This document shows positions 26,416 to 36,142 of a stretch of DNA of 64,000 nucleotides, piece by piece. The notes under the pieces were generated by a model, which was not told the DNA's origin, did not search any database, and worked only from the letters and a program-made list of their open reading frames with translations. Both the position numbers and the translations under genes were made by a program. The stretch's first letter is position 1. Each line of letters starts with the position of its first letter. The stretch comes from CAVXDY01 sp963760715 (lineage in GTDB: Bacteria > Actinomycetota > Thermoleophilia > Miltoncostaeales > Miltoncostaeaceae): assembly GCA_963760715.1 (NCBI GenBank), contig CAVXDY010000001.1, positions 1 through 64,000 on the forward strand. The letters run 5' to 3'.

Positions 26416-27819
26416 ATGGCCCACGCGCCGACCCCTCACCGTCGAACCGGCGCCGGCCTCGTGAGAGCCTCCGCCCTCGCCGCGCTGACGGTGGCGGCCC
26501 TCGGGATGGGCGCCGCCGCGGCTGCCGCGGTGCCCACCGGCTGGAGCCCGAGCACGGCCGTGAGCGCACGCGGCGTGGTCGCCGTGCAGCCCGCCTCGGC
26601 GGCCAACGCGCGCGGCGACGCGGTGCTGGCGTGGCGCGCCCGCACCGCTGCGGGCGAGGCGGCGCAGGTGGCGGTCCACCGGGCCGGGGCGACGGCATGG
26701 GCGGCTCCCCTGACGCTCGGCGCGCCGGCGGCCTCGGTGCAGGGCGTCGGGGTGGCGATCACGGACGGCGGCCGGATCCTGGTGGGCTGGCGCGCGCGCA
26801 TGGCCGGCGCGAGCCGGGCGTTCGCGGGAACCCTGCGGACCGCGGGAACCCGCCGCCGCGTGACCCCCCTGGGCCCGGCGCTCGACGCCTCGGGCCCCGT
26901 GGCGGTCGCCTTCGGCGGCGGCGGGCTCGCCGCGGCCGCCTGGATCGCACCCGGGCCGCGGTCGGTCAACAACCCCGCCCGCCGGCTGGGACGGGCCATG
27001 GTGGGGACCACCGACCGCGCCGGCGCCCGGTGGCTGGTGCGCCGCCTCGATCCGTCCGTGCGACCGCCGGAGGGTGCCGGCGCCAGCGACGGCGGCCCGG
27101 GTCTCGCCCCCACCCCGGCCGGCGGCGTCCTGGCCTGGTGGGACGAGGACGACGACATCCGCGACTTCGTCATCCACGCCGCGGCCATCTCGCCGGCCGG
27201 CGTGCCGGGACCCGACGAGGACACCGGCCAGTTCGGCCGGGGCCCGACCCGCACCCAGCTCGCGCCCGGCGCCGACGGCACGGCCGTGGGCCTCTGGGCC
27301 GACAACGAGGACTTCGACGAGGGCCCGCTCCTGGGCGCGCTCTCCCGCGCCGCCTCCGGAACGTGGTCGCCGGGCGTCCTCCCCCAGACCTTCGTGGCCG
27401 GGGCGCCGCGTCTCGCGCGGCGCGGAGACGGCCTGCTGGGCGCGTGGGCCGACTCCCGCGGCGGCGTCTCGGCGATCACCGGGCCCGGGGTGACCGGGCC
27501 GTTCGGCCCGATCACCGAGCTGGGCGGCGCCGCGCGGGAGACCCGGCTCGCCGGCGTCGGCCTGACCGCGGCGGGCACCGGCCTCGTCGTTTGGTCGTCC
27601 GCGACCGCCGCGACCGGGACGGGGCGCACCATCCGGAGCGTGCTGCATCCGTCCGCGGCGAGCACCTTCCCCGCGCCGTTGGTGGACTCCCTGCGGGTGG
27701 CGAGCCTGGTCGGCGACCCCACGCTCGCGCTCGGCGCCGACGGGCGAGGCGTCGTGGCCTTCAGCCGCGGCCCGGTGGCCGCCGCCGCCGTCCGGGCCTC
27801 GCTGATCAGCCTGCCGTAG
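26416..27819 (+). CDS. Secreted hypothetical protein with repeated beta-strand blocks
   Basis: This 467-residue protein has a signal peptide (LVRASALAALTVAALGMGAA, ending AAAAAVP). The remainder consists of repeated blocks of the form GDAVLAWRAR, GRILVGWRAR, GGVLAWWDED, GTAVGLWADN, DGLLGAWADS, GTGLVVWSS and GRGVVAFSR. Each is a hydrophobic strand ending in a tryptophan or phenylalanine, suggesting a beta-propeller-like fold. Such proteins are frequent in Thermoleophilia, but no function is established. The gene overlaps the convergent Vps62-like gene by 14 bases. Confidence 0.7.
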   Translation: MAHAPTPHRRTGAGLVRASALAALTVAALGMGAAAAAAVPTGWSPSTAVSARGVVAVQPASAANARGDAVLAWRARTAAGEAAQVAVHRAGATAWAAPLTLGAPAASVQGVGVAITDGGRILVGWRARMAGASRAFAGTLRTAGTRRRVTPLGPALDASGPVAVAFGGGGLAAAAWIAPGPRSVNNPARRLGRAMVGTTDRAGARWLVRRLDPSVRPPEGAGASDGGPGLAPTPAGGVLAWWDEDDDIRDFVIHAAAISPAGVPGPDEDTGQFGRGPTRTQLAPGADGTAVGLWADNEDFDEGPLLGALSRAASGTWSPGVLPQTFVAGAPRLARRGDGLLGAWADSRGGVSAITGPGVTGPFGPITELGGAARETRLAGVGLTAAGTGLVVWSSATAATGTGRTIRSVLHPSAASTFPAPLVDSLRVASLVGDPTLALGADGRGVVAFSRGPVAAAAVRASLISLP

Positions 27820-29743
27820 GGGCCTCCACGGACGGCGACGCCTCCGACCGCTCCTCCAGGTCGAGGTAGAGCAGGAACCGGGCGATCACGAGCCAGGGCA
27901 CGGCCAGGGCGAAGATGATCGACCCGAAGACGTTCACCAGGCCGAGCGGCAGGCTCGTGAAGAAGATCATCGCGATCCCCACCAGCGGCCCCGTCGCGAT
28001 CGCGATGGCCACCAGCAGGGTCCCGCAGCCGAGGGTGCGCCACCAGTGCCCGCGCACGATCGTCGCGCTCCAGCGCAGGGAGTCCCGGGCGCCGAGGTCG
28101 CGCAGGAGCATCCCGTCCTGGACGAACAGCCACCGCACGCCGAGCCAGAGCGCGAGGGGGATGCCGATCACGGTGAGCGCGAGCACCACGCAGAGCGCGC
28201 CGACCGCCAGGCTCGCCCCGATCGTGCTCCAGGCGCGGCGGCCCAGGTTGGCGATCGCCGCCCGCACGCCGACCGGCTCGCGCCGGGTCATCAGCACGAG
28301 GGCGGACGTGACCGCGGCGGAGCAGGTCGCGAAGCCGATCGCGGAGCCGGCCAGGCCCAGCAGGACGGCCAGGACGCCGCTCACGGGTCCGTAGCTGTGA
28401 TCGCCCAGCCAGCCGTCCACGCCCAGCAGGCCCAGGACGAGCGCCTGAAGCGCGGCCGCGGCGAGGATGGCGGGGATGACGAGCAGCCCGAGGGTGCGGA
28501 ACGTGCGGCGCTCCGATCTTCGCACCCGCACGGTGGCGCGGACGATCTGTCCCAGGGCGCGCTCCTGCCGGAGGGGCCGGGCGACCGCCGGCGACCAGCG
28601 GGTGCGCCGGAGCGGCACCCCGACCCCGACGAACAGGAGGCCCAGCACCACGAGCGCCGTCCCGCGCGACCGGGCCGCGAGGTTCACGAAGTCCGAGACG
28701 GCCTCCACGACGGAGCAGAAGACGGAGCTCACGTTGGGGCCGATCGTGGTGGAGCCGGGCACCTCCGGGCTCCCGGTCCGGAGCCCCGCCATCCACCGGA
28801 GCGGCTCCCTCCACTGCCGCTTCCGGGCCGGGCCGTCGGGCGGACCGTTGAAGCCGCCGCGGGGCTCGCCCCAGACCCCCTCGTAGGTGACCCACCCGGT
28901 GGGGCCGTCCGGGTCGGGGTCGGTCGCGAGCGTGACGACGTCGGGATGGACGCGGCGGAGGGGCTCGCGGGTGTCGTCGCAGCCCAGGCCGGATCCGTTC
29001 TCCCCGGTTCCGAGGTAGATGGCGGATCCGAAGTAGCTCGCGTGGGAGCCGGCCGCCGCGTAGACGACCGGGTGCGTTCCCTCCTTGTCGACCTTGGGGT
29101 CGTCCCAGTCCGCCACCTCCCCGCCCGAGTGCTGGGCGTAGGCGACGCGCGAGGGCCCCGACGCGAGGGCCTCCTCGGGGGAATCGCCGTCGAAGGCGAC
29201 CTGGATCATCTCCCAGTCGCTCTCGTGCAGGTTGTTGAACTGGTTGAAGTACCAGTAGATCCAGTACTGGACGGCGAGTCCCGAGACGCCCGGCTCGCGG
29301 GCGACGTGGGCGTAGACCGTGGGGCGCAGCTTCGCCTGGGCGATCCGCGCGGCCAGATCGCGCGCGTAGGTGCAGCCGGGGCTGAGCGCGTTCCCCGGCA
29401 GGTCGAGCGCGAAGTCCCTGCCGAGGCGCGCGAGGTCGCGGCTGGTCGGGGCCGTGGTGAGCACCTCTTCGGGGTGGTCGTCGTCCTTCGGTCGCACGAG
29501 CTGGACGCCGGGATTGCCGAGCACGGCCTCGACGGGCACCGGCCCGTAGAGCTCGCCGTCCGTGTCGCACTCGCCGTCGGCCACCCGGATCGCGATGACC
29601 GGGGAGTAGCGGTCGATGAGCTCGGCCTCGGCAGGCCTGGCGCTCTCGGCGGCCCCCTGCGCCACCGCCGCCCGGCCCATGCCGAGCAGCAGGGCCGCGC
29701 CCACCAGGACTCCCGCCGCCCACCGGTGCCGTGCGCCACGCAT
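27806..29743 (-). CDS. Vps62-like secreted domain fused to a C-terminal membrane domain
   Basis: This is a 645-residue protein. After a signal peptide (VLVGAALLLGMGRAAVAQ), the first 300 residues resemble the Vps62/DUF946 family: DRYSPVIAIRVADGECDTDG, VQYWIYWYFNQFNNLHESDW, YAQHSGGEVADWDD, HPVVYAAAGSHASYFG. From about residue 345 there are roughly six hydrophobic helices (VVLGLLFVGVGVPL onward to LVNVFGSIIFALAVPWLV). The fusion suggests an exported domain anchored by a membrane platform. ATG 29743 is chosen; the upstream TTG at 29752 is less likely. Function is unknown. Confidence 0.82.
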   Translation of the reverse strand: MRGARHRWAAGVLVGAALLLGMGRAAVAQGAAESARPAEAELIDRYSPVIAIRVADGECDTDGELYGPVPVEAVLGNPGVQLVRPKDDDHPEEVLTTAPTSRDLARLGRDFALDLPGNALSPGCTYARDLAARIAQAKLRPTVYAHVAREPGVSGLAVQYWIYWYFNQFNNLHESDWEMIQVAFDGDSPEEALASGPSRVAYAQHSGGEVADWDDPKVDKEGTHPVVYAAAGSHASYFGSAIYLGTGENGSGLGCDDTREPLRRVHPDVVTLATDPDPDGPTGWVTYEGVWGEPRGGFNGPPDGPARKRQWREPLRWMAGLRTGSPEVPGSTTIGPNVSSVFCSVVEAVSDFVNLAARSRGTALVVLGLLFVGVGVPLRRTRWSPAVARPLRQERALGQIVRATVRVRRSERRTFRTLGLLVIPAILAAAALQALVLGLLGVDGWLGDHSYGPVSGVLAVLLGLAGSAIGFATCSAAVTSALVLMTRREPVGVRAAIANLGRRAWSTIGASLAVGALCVVLALTVIGIPLALWLGVRWLFVQDGMLLRDLGARDSLRWSATIVRGHWWRTLGCGTLLVAIAIATGPLVGIAMIFFTSLPLGLVNVFGSIIFALAVPWLVIARFLLYLDLEERSEASPSVEAPTAG

Positions 29744-29754
29744 CGGCGCCAAGG

Positions 29755-31494
29755 CTACGGGCCGGATCGGGCGGAACTCAGCAGCGGCCCCAGCGCGTCA
29801 CGGATGGCCCCGGCGTAGGCCCGGTGGCCCAGGGCGTTCGGGTGGGCGGCGCCGAGCAGGCTCCCCTGGCGGCGGAAGGACGCCTCCACGGTGTTGAACC
29901 AGGGGCCGGGGGCGCACAGCCCGTGGTCGCGCGTGCGGCTCGCGACCCCGTGGATCACCCGCCATCCGGCGACGCCCTCCATGGTCCTCCGCAGGCCCAC
30001 GAGCCCGACGTCGTGGAGGGCGATCGACTCGTCGCGGGTGATCCCGGACAGCGCACCCGGATAGGGATGCCCGCCGCGCGCCGTCGTGCCGCAGAAGCTC
30101 CCGTCGGACCAGCGCAGGAAGTCCGGGTACTCGGTGATGTAGGTCTGGCGCGGAGCGAGGCCGGCGATGGCCGACACGAGCGCGCGGTAGTCCGCGCCGA
30201 GCGTCCGCAGGCGCCCGGGGACCTCTCTCCGAACGAGCCGCCCGCACGACGAGCGCGCGCAGGCCGCGACGACGTCCGCGAAGCCCACGTCGTTGCCCCC
30301 CACCGACACCAGCAGCGCGTCGATCGGCCGCCCGCCCACCGCCTGCCGCACCTGCTCGAGCTGCGGCGGGGCGATCGCGGTGCCGTCGCGCGTCGTCTCG
30401 ACGCCGAGGAGGCCCCTCTGCACCCCGGCCCCGTCGCAGGCGACCGAGAGGAACGTGACGGATGTGTGGGGGTCGTCCCGCTCCAGCATCACCGCCGCCT
30501 GCGAGGGACCGGACGCCTGCGAGCGGTAGCAGGCCCCGGGGAAGTAACCCGAGCCGAAGTCGAAGGGCGGGTTGCCCTGCCCGGACGCGTAGGAGTCGCC
30601 CACCGAGACCACCAGCAGGTCCCGCACCTGCACGGGCTCGTCGGTGACCTGGGAGAACGGCCCGGCGGCCGCCGGGACCGTCGTCGTGAGCCGCACCCGC
30701 AGCGAGGCGTCGCGGGGGAACGACTGCGTGAACCGGCACGCGTCGGGCCCCAAGGCCGCGAACGGCCCGCCGGCCGTCAACACCTCCCAGCGAAAGCTGG
30801 TTCCCGGCGGCAGCGCGGGGGCGCCGAGGCAGGTGAACCGCACCTGCAGATCCGCCGGGGCGACGTCGGGCGCGGAGGGGTTCGTCGTCGCGAACCGCAC
30901 CCTCGGCCCCGCCGCCACCGACTGGGTCCGCTCCACCATGTTCCACGCGAAGCCGCCCCCGTAGGCCCGGGTGTTGACCCGGAAGGTGGCCCGGTCGCCG
31001 CCGTCGCCGGCGGAGGCCTGTGGGGCGAACAGGCCGGGCCCGTCCGCGACCGCGTCGACGGTGACCGTGGCCGAGGCCCCGGGCCCGAGCGGGGCGGTGC
31101 GGCACGCCAGCTCCCGCGGGCTCACGGGAGCGCACGATCCGCCGGTCGTCGAGCCGGACGGGAAGCTCATCCTGGGCGCCGCGGCGGGCGGGCTCTCGGA
31201 GATGCGGAGCGCGATCCGGCGGGTACCCCGGCCCACGCCCGTCCTCCGGGTCACCGTCGCCACGTAGGTCACGGGCATCCCGGCGAGCACGGCGCGCGGC
31301 CCCGCGAGGCGCACCGCCACCGTCGCGCCCGCCGGCCCCGGCCCCGCCCCGACGCAGGCGGCGTCGACGCAGCGGGCCGCCGCCGGTCCCGGCAGAAGGG
31401 CGAGGACGAGGATCGCGAGGGCTCCGGCGCACAGCGCGAGGAGCGCCGCGGAGGCCCGGCGGGGACGTCGATGCGAAGACGCTGCGGGAGACAC
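29755..31494 (-). CDS. Secreted SGNH/GDSL-family esterase
   Basis: This 579-residue exported protein has a signal peptide (ALLALCAGALAILVLALLPG, cleaved near PAAARC) and about 230 residues of beta-rich, Ig-like sequence (VAVRLAGPRAVLAGMPVTYV). A lipase/esterase domain follows: Ser in VVSVGDSYASGQGNP, the GGND block LLVSVGGNDVGFADV, and the C-terminal His in AAHPNALGHRAYAG. These are the expected SGNH catalytic elements. GTG 31494 follows AAGGACGG. The substrate, a lipid or polysaccharide ester, is unknown. Confidence 0.88.
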   Translation of the reverse strand: MSPAASSHRRPRRASAALLALCAGALAILVLALLPGPAAARCVDAACVGAGPGPAGATVAVRLAGPRAVLAGMPVTYVATVTRRTGVGRGTRRIALRISESPPAAAPRMSFPSGSTTGGSCAPVSPRELACRTAPLGPGASATVTVDAVADGPGLFAPQASAGDGGDRATFRVNTRAYGGGFAWNMVERTQSVAAGPRVRFATTNPSAPDVAPADLQVRFTCLGAPALPPGTSFRWEVLTAGGPFAALGPDACRFTQSFPRDASLRVRLTTTVPAAAGPFSQVTDEPVQVRDLLVVSVGDSYASGQGNPPFDFGSGYFPGACYRSQASGPSQAAVMLERDDPHTSVTFLSVACDGAGVQRGLLGVETTRDGTAIAPPQLEQVRQAVGGRPIDALLVSVGGNDVGFADVVAACARSSCGRLVRREVPGRLRTLGADYRALVSAIAGLAPRQTYITEYPDFLRWSDGSFCGTTARGGHPYPGALSGITRDESIALHDVGLVGLRRTMEGVAGWRVIHGVASRTRDHGLCAPGPWFNTVEASFRRQGSLLGAAHPNALGHRAYAGAIRDALGPLLSSARSGP

Positions 31495-31610
31495 GACCTG
31501 CCGTCCTTGCCGACGTGCCTATGGTCGCCAGAAGCGCGCGCGATTGTCCAGGCCCCGCGGGACCCGGGGTTGCTGCTCACCGCCCGGATGCGGCATAGGC
31601 TCGCCCGGCC

Positions 31611-32279
31611 ATGCGCCACCTGCCCCGCAGCCGTCTTCCCCTCATCGCGATCTCGGCCTCCGCCGTCCTCGCGCTGGCCCTGGTCGGGGTGCTCCTGCTC
31701 GGGCGGGGGACCGACACGGCCCGCAGCACCCCGGCCGCCGAGGCCGTGACCGCCCAGCCGCGGGATGGATTCGCCGGCGGAGTCGTCTCACCGCGGCAGA
31801 CCGCTCCATCGCTCGCCCTCACGGACGCGACCGGAGCGCACGTTGACCTGGCGTCCGACCGCGGCCGCGCCGTGTTCGTGACGTTCCTCTACACCAGGTG
31901 CCCGGACGTGTGTCCGCTCACCACGGACCACCTGCGGGTGGCGCTGGAGCGCATGCCGGCGTCCGTGCGCAATGACGTCCGGATCATCGCCGTGAGCGTC
32001 GACCCCGTCGGCGACCGTCCCGCCGCGGTGCGTCGCTTCCTGGCGCAGCACCAGATGACCGGACGCATGAGCTATCTGGTGGGGTCGGCCGACGAGCTGC
32101 GCCCGACCTGGAGGCGCTGGGGCGTGGCCGCCGCCGCCGACACCTCGTCGGACTTCGTGTCGCACTCGGCGCTCATCTACGGGGTCAACGCCGAGGGCCG
32201 GCTCACCACGGCCTACCCCTGGAGCGTCGCCCCGGCCGACATCGTCCACGACGCGCCCCTCCTGGTCCGCTCGGCCTAG
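31611..32279 (+). CDS. SCO1/SenC/PrrC family protein
   Basis: This 222-residue membrane-anchored thioredoxin-fold protein has an N-terminal helix (LIAISASAVLALALVGVLLL) and the copper-binding motif YTRCPDVCPLTTDHL (CxxxC). The third ligand is a His in SDFVSHSALIYGV. SCO proteins deliver copper or reduce thiols during assembly of the CuA site of cytochrome oxidase. No oxidase genes are nearby. Divergently placed from the SGNH esterase gene. Confidence 0.92.
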   Translation: MRHLPRSRLPLIAISASAVLALALVGVLLLGRGTDTARSTPAAEAVTAQPRDGFAGGVVSPRQTAPSLALTDATGAHVDLASDRGRAVFVTFLYTRCPDVCPLTTDHLRVALERMPASVRNDVRIIAVSVDPVGDRPAAVRRFLAQHQMTGRMSYLVGSADELRPTWRRWGVAAAADTSSDFVSHSALIYGVNAEGRLTTAYPWSVAPADIVHDAPLLVRSA

Positions 32280-32528
32280 CCCCGCGGCGGGGCGGACTCG
32301 CCACCGTACGGGCGAGGGGGATCGGGGCCCTCGGAGGGGAGTGGCGTGCCGCCCCCACCGAGGGAGATCGCGTGACCAGGTGCCGCCGTTCACCGATCGC
32401 CCTGACGGTCCTGACCGGGGCTCGTCAGCACGCCCGCCCAGCGCGCCTCGATCGGATCGCTGACGGGCACGGTGAGCGACGTCGGCCGGAACGACGCGAG
32501 GATCCGGCTGATCCGGGTCCCCCGACCT

Positions 32529-32558
32529 GCGGAGGGCGGCCCGGCGGCCGCCCTCCGC
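32529..32558 (-). terminator. Hairpin downstream of the MMPL gene
   Basis: GCGGAGGGCGGCC (32529-32541) pairs with GGCCGCCCTCCGC (32546-32558) over a four-base loop, 8 bases past the MMPL stop. The remaining bases back to 32280 contain only a weak hairpin CTCGCC...GGGCGAG near 32298 and no gene. Confidence 0.65.
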
Positions 32559-32565
32559 CCCTCGG

Positions 32566-34830
32566 TCAGGGCGTGTCCACGACCTCCCGGGGCCGGTCGG
32601 CCTCGGGCCCGCGAACGGCGCCGTCGTGCGGGGGCTCGATCGTGAGGTTGGGAAGGGTGCGGTCGAGCCAGCGGGGGATGTACCACGACTTCTCGCCCAG
32701 CAGCGTGAGCAGCGCCGGGATGAGCGTCATCCGCACGACCAGGGCGTCGGTCAGGATCGCCACCGCGAGCAGGAGACCGAACTCCTTGGGCACGCGGTCC
32801 GCGCTCAGGATGAACGCCGCGAAGACCGTGCCCATGATGATCGCGGCGGCCACGATCACGCGGCCGATCGCCGCGATCCCGTGCTCGACGGCCGCGCGGG
32901 TCGCCTCCCCCTGCACGTGCTTCTCCCGGATGCGGCTGATCAGGAAGACCACGTAGTCCATCGAGAGGCCGAACAGGATCGCAAACGCGATCGGTGGCAC
33001 GAAGGTCTCGATCGGGCCGGTCTTGTCGAGGCCCGTGAGGCCCAGCAGGTGGCCCTCCTGCACCACCATGGTCAGCACGCCGAACCCGACCAGCGCCGAC
33101 AGGATCGTCGTGATCGCGGCCGTGAGCGAGATCACGACCGAGCGGAAGGCCATGGTCAGCACGAGGAACGTGACGCCGACGATGTAGAGCAGGAAGTACG
33201 GCATCCGCTGGAAGATCCTGTCGGCGATGTCCTTGAACGCGGCGGTCTGGCCGCTGACGTAGGCCTGTGCGTCACCGCCCGCGAGGGCCCCCGGGACCAC
33301 GTCGTTGCGGATGCGAGCCACCAGGTCGTCGGTCGCCTGGTCCTGGGGCGCGGAGTTCGGGGTCACGAAGACGATGGCGACGGATTTGTCCTTGTTGAAC
33401 TGCGGCTTGTCGACCTTGGCCACGTCGTCCACCCCCCGAAGGGCGGCCACGATCCTCCGCGGCGCCCCGGGATCGCCGTTCACGTCGACCACGATCGGGA
33501 CCGGACCGTTGAAGCCGGGTCCGAAGCCCTCCGCGAGCAGGTCGTATGCGCGCCGGCTCGTCTGCCCGCTCGCCTCGGTGCCCTGGTCGGCGGCGCCCAG
33601 GCGCACCAGCGTCGAGCTCGAGGCGAGCACGAGCACGGCGAGCAGGACCACGGGGAAGACGATCTTGGCGTGGGCGCAGACGAACCGCCCCCAGCGGGCG
33701 ATGAGGGTCTTCTGCCGCCCCTCCTCGGAGTCGTCCACCGGCTTGAGGAAGGGCACCTTGAGCCGGTCGACCTTCGTGCCGAGCAGGGCGAGCACCGACA
33801 GGAGCAGCGAGTTGGCGATGAGCACGGTCGTCAGCACGCCCAGGGCGCTGCCGACGCCCAGGATGGTCACGAACGTGAGCCCGATGAAGGCCAGCCCGGT
33901 GACCGAGATGGCGACGGTCACGCCGGCGAAGATGACCGCGCGTCCCGCGGTCGCGCCGGCCTCCGCGGCCGCGTCGCGCGGCGAGAGGCCGGCGTGGAGC
34001 AGCTCCCGGAATCTGGTGACGATGAAGAGCGAGTAGTCGATGCCGACGCCGAGGCCGATCATCGACACCAGGATCGGCGTGACGGTGTTGACGGTGGTCA
34101 GGCCGGCGAAGATGAACAGAAGCAGGAAGGCCGTGGCCAGGGCGACGATCGCCAGGGCGATGGGGATGAGCATCGCGACGAGGGTCCGGAACACGATCAG
34201 CAGCACGATGATCGCCGCCAGCAGGCCCAGCAGCTCCGACGTGCCCTGCTGGAGGGGCGGGAATTCCGCGTCGCCGTTGTACTCGACGGTCACGCCCACC
34301 GGCGCGACGGCGTTCCGGAAGAAGTCCTCCACCTTCACGACCGCGTTGCGGTCCTTGTCCTCGATCGTCTGGTCGAACTGCGCCTCGGCGTAGGCGATGC
34401 GCCCGTCCTTCGAGACCGTGGCGGGATCGAACGGATCCTTGACGTCCTCGAGCGCCGCCTTGCCGTCCACCGGCGTGTCCGACGTGGGCGCGAACTCGGT
34501 GCGCGCCTTCGCCACGGCCGCCTCGATCGCCGCCTTGCGCTGCGGCGTGTCCAGGCGCTCCCCCACCGGGGCCGCGAAGACGACGTTGAGCACGCCCCCC
34601 TGCTCGGAGGTGAACTTGCTCTCGATCAGGTCCGTCGCCTTCTGGGTGTCGGACCCGGGGATGTCGAACTCGTCCTTCAGCGAGCCGCCGATGGTGGCGA
34701 CGAGGCCCACCAGCACCACGATGATGGCGACCCATCCCAGGATCGTCCGCCAGGGGTGGTAGGCGAACCAGCGTGCGAGGCTCGCGAGGCCACCGGTGGA
34801 GCGACGTTCGTTTTCGGGGAGCCGTGCCAC
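32566..34830 (-). CDS. MMPL-family RND transporter
   Basis: This 754-residue protein has about 12 membrane helices and two extracytoplasmic loops, the layout of MMPL lipid/drug exporters. Visible parts are WFAYHPWRTILGWVAIIVVL at the N-terminus, VSMIGLGVGIDYSLFIVTRF with GLGVGIDYSL in the first half, and LFGLSMDYVVFLISRIREKH in the second; the Asp-Tyr pairs form the proton relay in this family. GTG 34830 follows GGAGAAATGAC. The cargo is unknown. The gene appears monocistronic. Confidence 0.92.
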   Translation of the reverse strand: MARLPENERRSTGGLASLARWFAYHPWRTILGWVAIIVVLVGLVATIGGSLKDEFDIPGSDTQKATDLIESKFTSEQGGVLNVVFAAPVGERLDTPQRKAAIEAAVAKARTEFAPTSDTPVDGKAALEDVKDPFDPATVSKDGRIAYAEAQFDQTIEDKDRNAVVKVEDFFRNAVAPVGVTVEYNGDAEFPPLQQGTSELLGLLAAIIVLLIVFRTLVAMLIPIALAIVALATAFLLLFIFAGLTTVNTVTPILVSMIGLGVGIDYSLFIVTRFRELLHAGLSPRDAAAEAGATAGRAVIFAGVTVAISVTGLAFIGLTFVTILGVGSALGVLTTVLIANSLLLSVLALLGTKVDRLKVPFLKPVDDSEEGRQKTLIARWGRFVCAHAKIVFPVVLLAVLVLASSSTLVRLGAADQGTEASGQTSRRAYDLLAEGFGPGFNGPVPIVVDVNGDPGAPRRIVAALRGVDDVAKVDKPQFNKDKSVAIVFVTPNSAPQDQATDDLVARIRNDVVPGALAGGDAQAYVSGQTAAFKDIADRIFQRMPYFLLYIVGVTFLVLTMAFRSVVISLTAAITTILSALVGFGVLTMVVQEGHLLGLTGLDKTGPIETFVPPIAFAILFGLSMDYVVFLISRIREKHVQGEATRAAVEHGIAAIGRVIVAAAIIMGTVFAAFILSADRVPKEFGLLLAVAILTDALVVRMTLIPALLTLLGEKSWYIPRWLDRTLPNLTIEPPHDGAVRGPEADRPREVVDTP

Positions 34831-34963
34831 GTCATTTCTCCTTCGTCGTGCCGGTCGTCATCGGGGTGGCGCGCGGGCGGGTCGCCACCGTGCCGGGTGT
34901 CCGGCGCCGACCATCACACCATGGGCGGCCCCCGGCGGGCCAGGATGGGCGAGGATCGCTCCG

Positions 34964-35725
34964 ATGGCCGAGCCGCCCACGGAGCACCGCTTCTACGGGG
35001 ACCTCGCGGCGTGGTGGCCGCTGATCTCGCCCGCGGAGGAATACGCGGAGGAGGCCGCGTTCGCGGCCACCGTGCTCGGGTCGGCGTCGATCCCCGTGCG
35101 CGAGGTGCTGGAGCTGGGGAGCGGCGGCGGCCACAACGCCGTGCACCTCAAGACGCGCTTCGCCATGACGCTCGTCGACCTCTCCGGCGAGATGCTCGAG
35201 GTGTCGCGACGGCTCAACCCGGAGTGCGAGCACCACCGCGGCGACATGCGCACGATCCGCCTGGGCCGGACCTTCGACGCGGTCTTCGTGCACGACGCCG
35301 TCGACTACATGACCCACGAGACCGACCTCGGGCGGGCGATGGCGACGGCCTTCGTGCACTGCCGCCCGGGCGGCATCGCGGTGTTCGTGCCCGATCGCAC
35401 CGCGGAGACCTTCGAGCCGGGAACGGATCACGGCGGCAGCGACGGAGCCGACGGGCGTGCCGTGCGCTACGTCGATCGGGTCTGGGACCCCGACCCCGGC
35501 GACACCTGGGTGCTCACCGAGTACGCCTTCGTGCTCCGTGACCCCGACGGGTCGGTCCGGGTGGTGCACGAGACTCACCGGACCGGGCTGTTCGGCCGCG
35601 AGACCTGGCTGCGGTTGCTCGCCGAGGCCGGCTTCGAGCCGGACGCGGTCGTCGAGGAGACCACCGAGGACCGCGCGCCGCGCGTGATGTTCGTGGGCCG
35701 CCGGCTCAGGAAGCGTCCTCCCTGA
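34964..35725 (+). CDS. Class I SAM-dependent methyltransferase
   Basis: This 253-residue cytosolic methyltransferase has SAM-binding motif I VLELGSGGGHNAVHLKTRF, the acidic end of strand 2 in MTLVDLSGEMLEVSRRL, and DAVFVHDAVDYMTHE as the motif IV region. The C-terminal part holds the VLTEYAFVLRDPDGS beta strands and GLFGRETWLRLLAEAGF. ATG 34964 is used; the frame is open further upstream without support. The substrate is unknown. It overlaps the convergent VOC gene by 20 bases. Confidence 0.85.
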   Translation: MAEPPTEHRFYGDLAAWWPLISPAEEYAEEAAFAATVLGSASIPVREVLELGSGGGHNAVHLKTRFAMTLVDLSGEMLEVSRRLNPECEHHRGDMRTIRLGRTFDAVFVHDAVDYMTHETDLGRAMATAFVHCRPGGIAVFVPDRTAETFEPGTDHGGSDGADGRAVRYVDRVWDPDPGDTWVLTEYAFVLRDPDGSVRVVHETHRTGLFGRETWLRLLAEAGFEPDAVVEETTEDRAPRVMFVGRRLRKRPP

Positions 35726-36086
35726 GGACGGACAGCACGTTCCCGGCGGGGTCCGTGAACCACGCGATGTCGGGCCCGGGCGGTCCGCGGTGGATGAACC
35801 TCTCGTCCTGCTCGAACTGCGGGTAGCGCTCCATCCGGACGCCGGCGGCCGTCAGCTCCTCCACGGCACCGTCGATGTCGTCCACCGGGAAGTTGAGGAT
35901 GGTGAACGTGGCGGGCGCGTGGTCGGCCTTCGGATACACGGTCACCATCGCTCCGCCGCCGAGGCGCAGCTGCAGCAGGCCATCGAGGTCGGAGACCTCC
36001 AGGCCGAGCGTGCCGCCGTAGAACTCCCGGGCCCGGTCGATGTCGTCCACCGAGAAGCCGGAGAATGCGGGGATGGTGGTGAACAA
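35706..36086 (-). CDS. VOC-family (glyoxalase/bleomycin resistance fold) protein
   Basis: This protein of about 126 residues has two beta-alpha-beta-beta-beta halves: FSGFSVDDIDRAREFYGGTL and LEVSDLDGLLQLRLGGGAMV, then TFTILNFPVDDIDGAVEELT and IAWFTDPAGNVLSVLRED. These are typical of single-chain VOC proteins that dimerise to form a metal site. The start is uncertain; TTG 36086, giving LFTTIPAFSGF, is favoured because relatives commonly begin MFTTIPAFSGF. No catalytic function can be assigned. Confidence 0.8.
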   Translation of the reverse strand: MFTTIPAFSGFSVDDIDRAREFYGGTLGLEVSDLDGLLQLRLGGGAMVTVYPKADHAPATFTILNFPVDDIDGAVEELTAAGVRMERYPQFEQDERFIHRGPPGPDIAWFTDPAGNVLSVLREDAS

Positions 36087-36142
36087 TTGCCCGCCTTCGC
36101 TGTGGATCGGTTCAGAGAGTGGACTGCGGGGGACGCCGAGAC

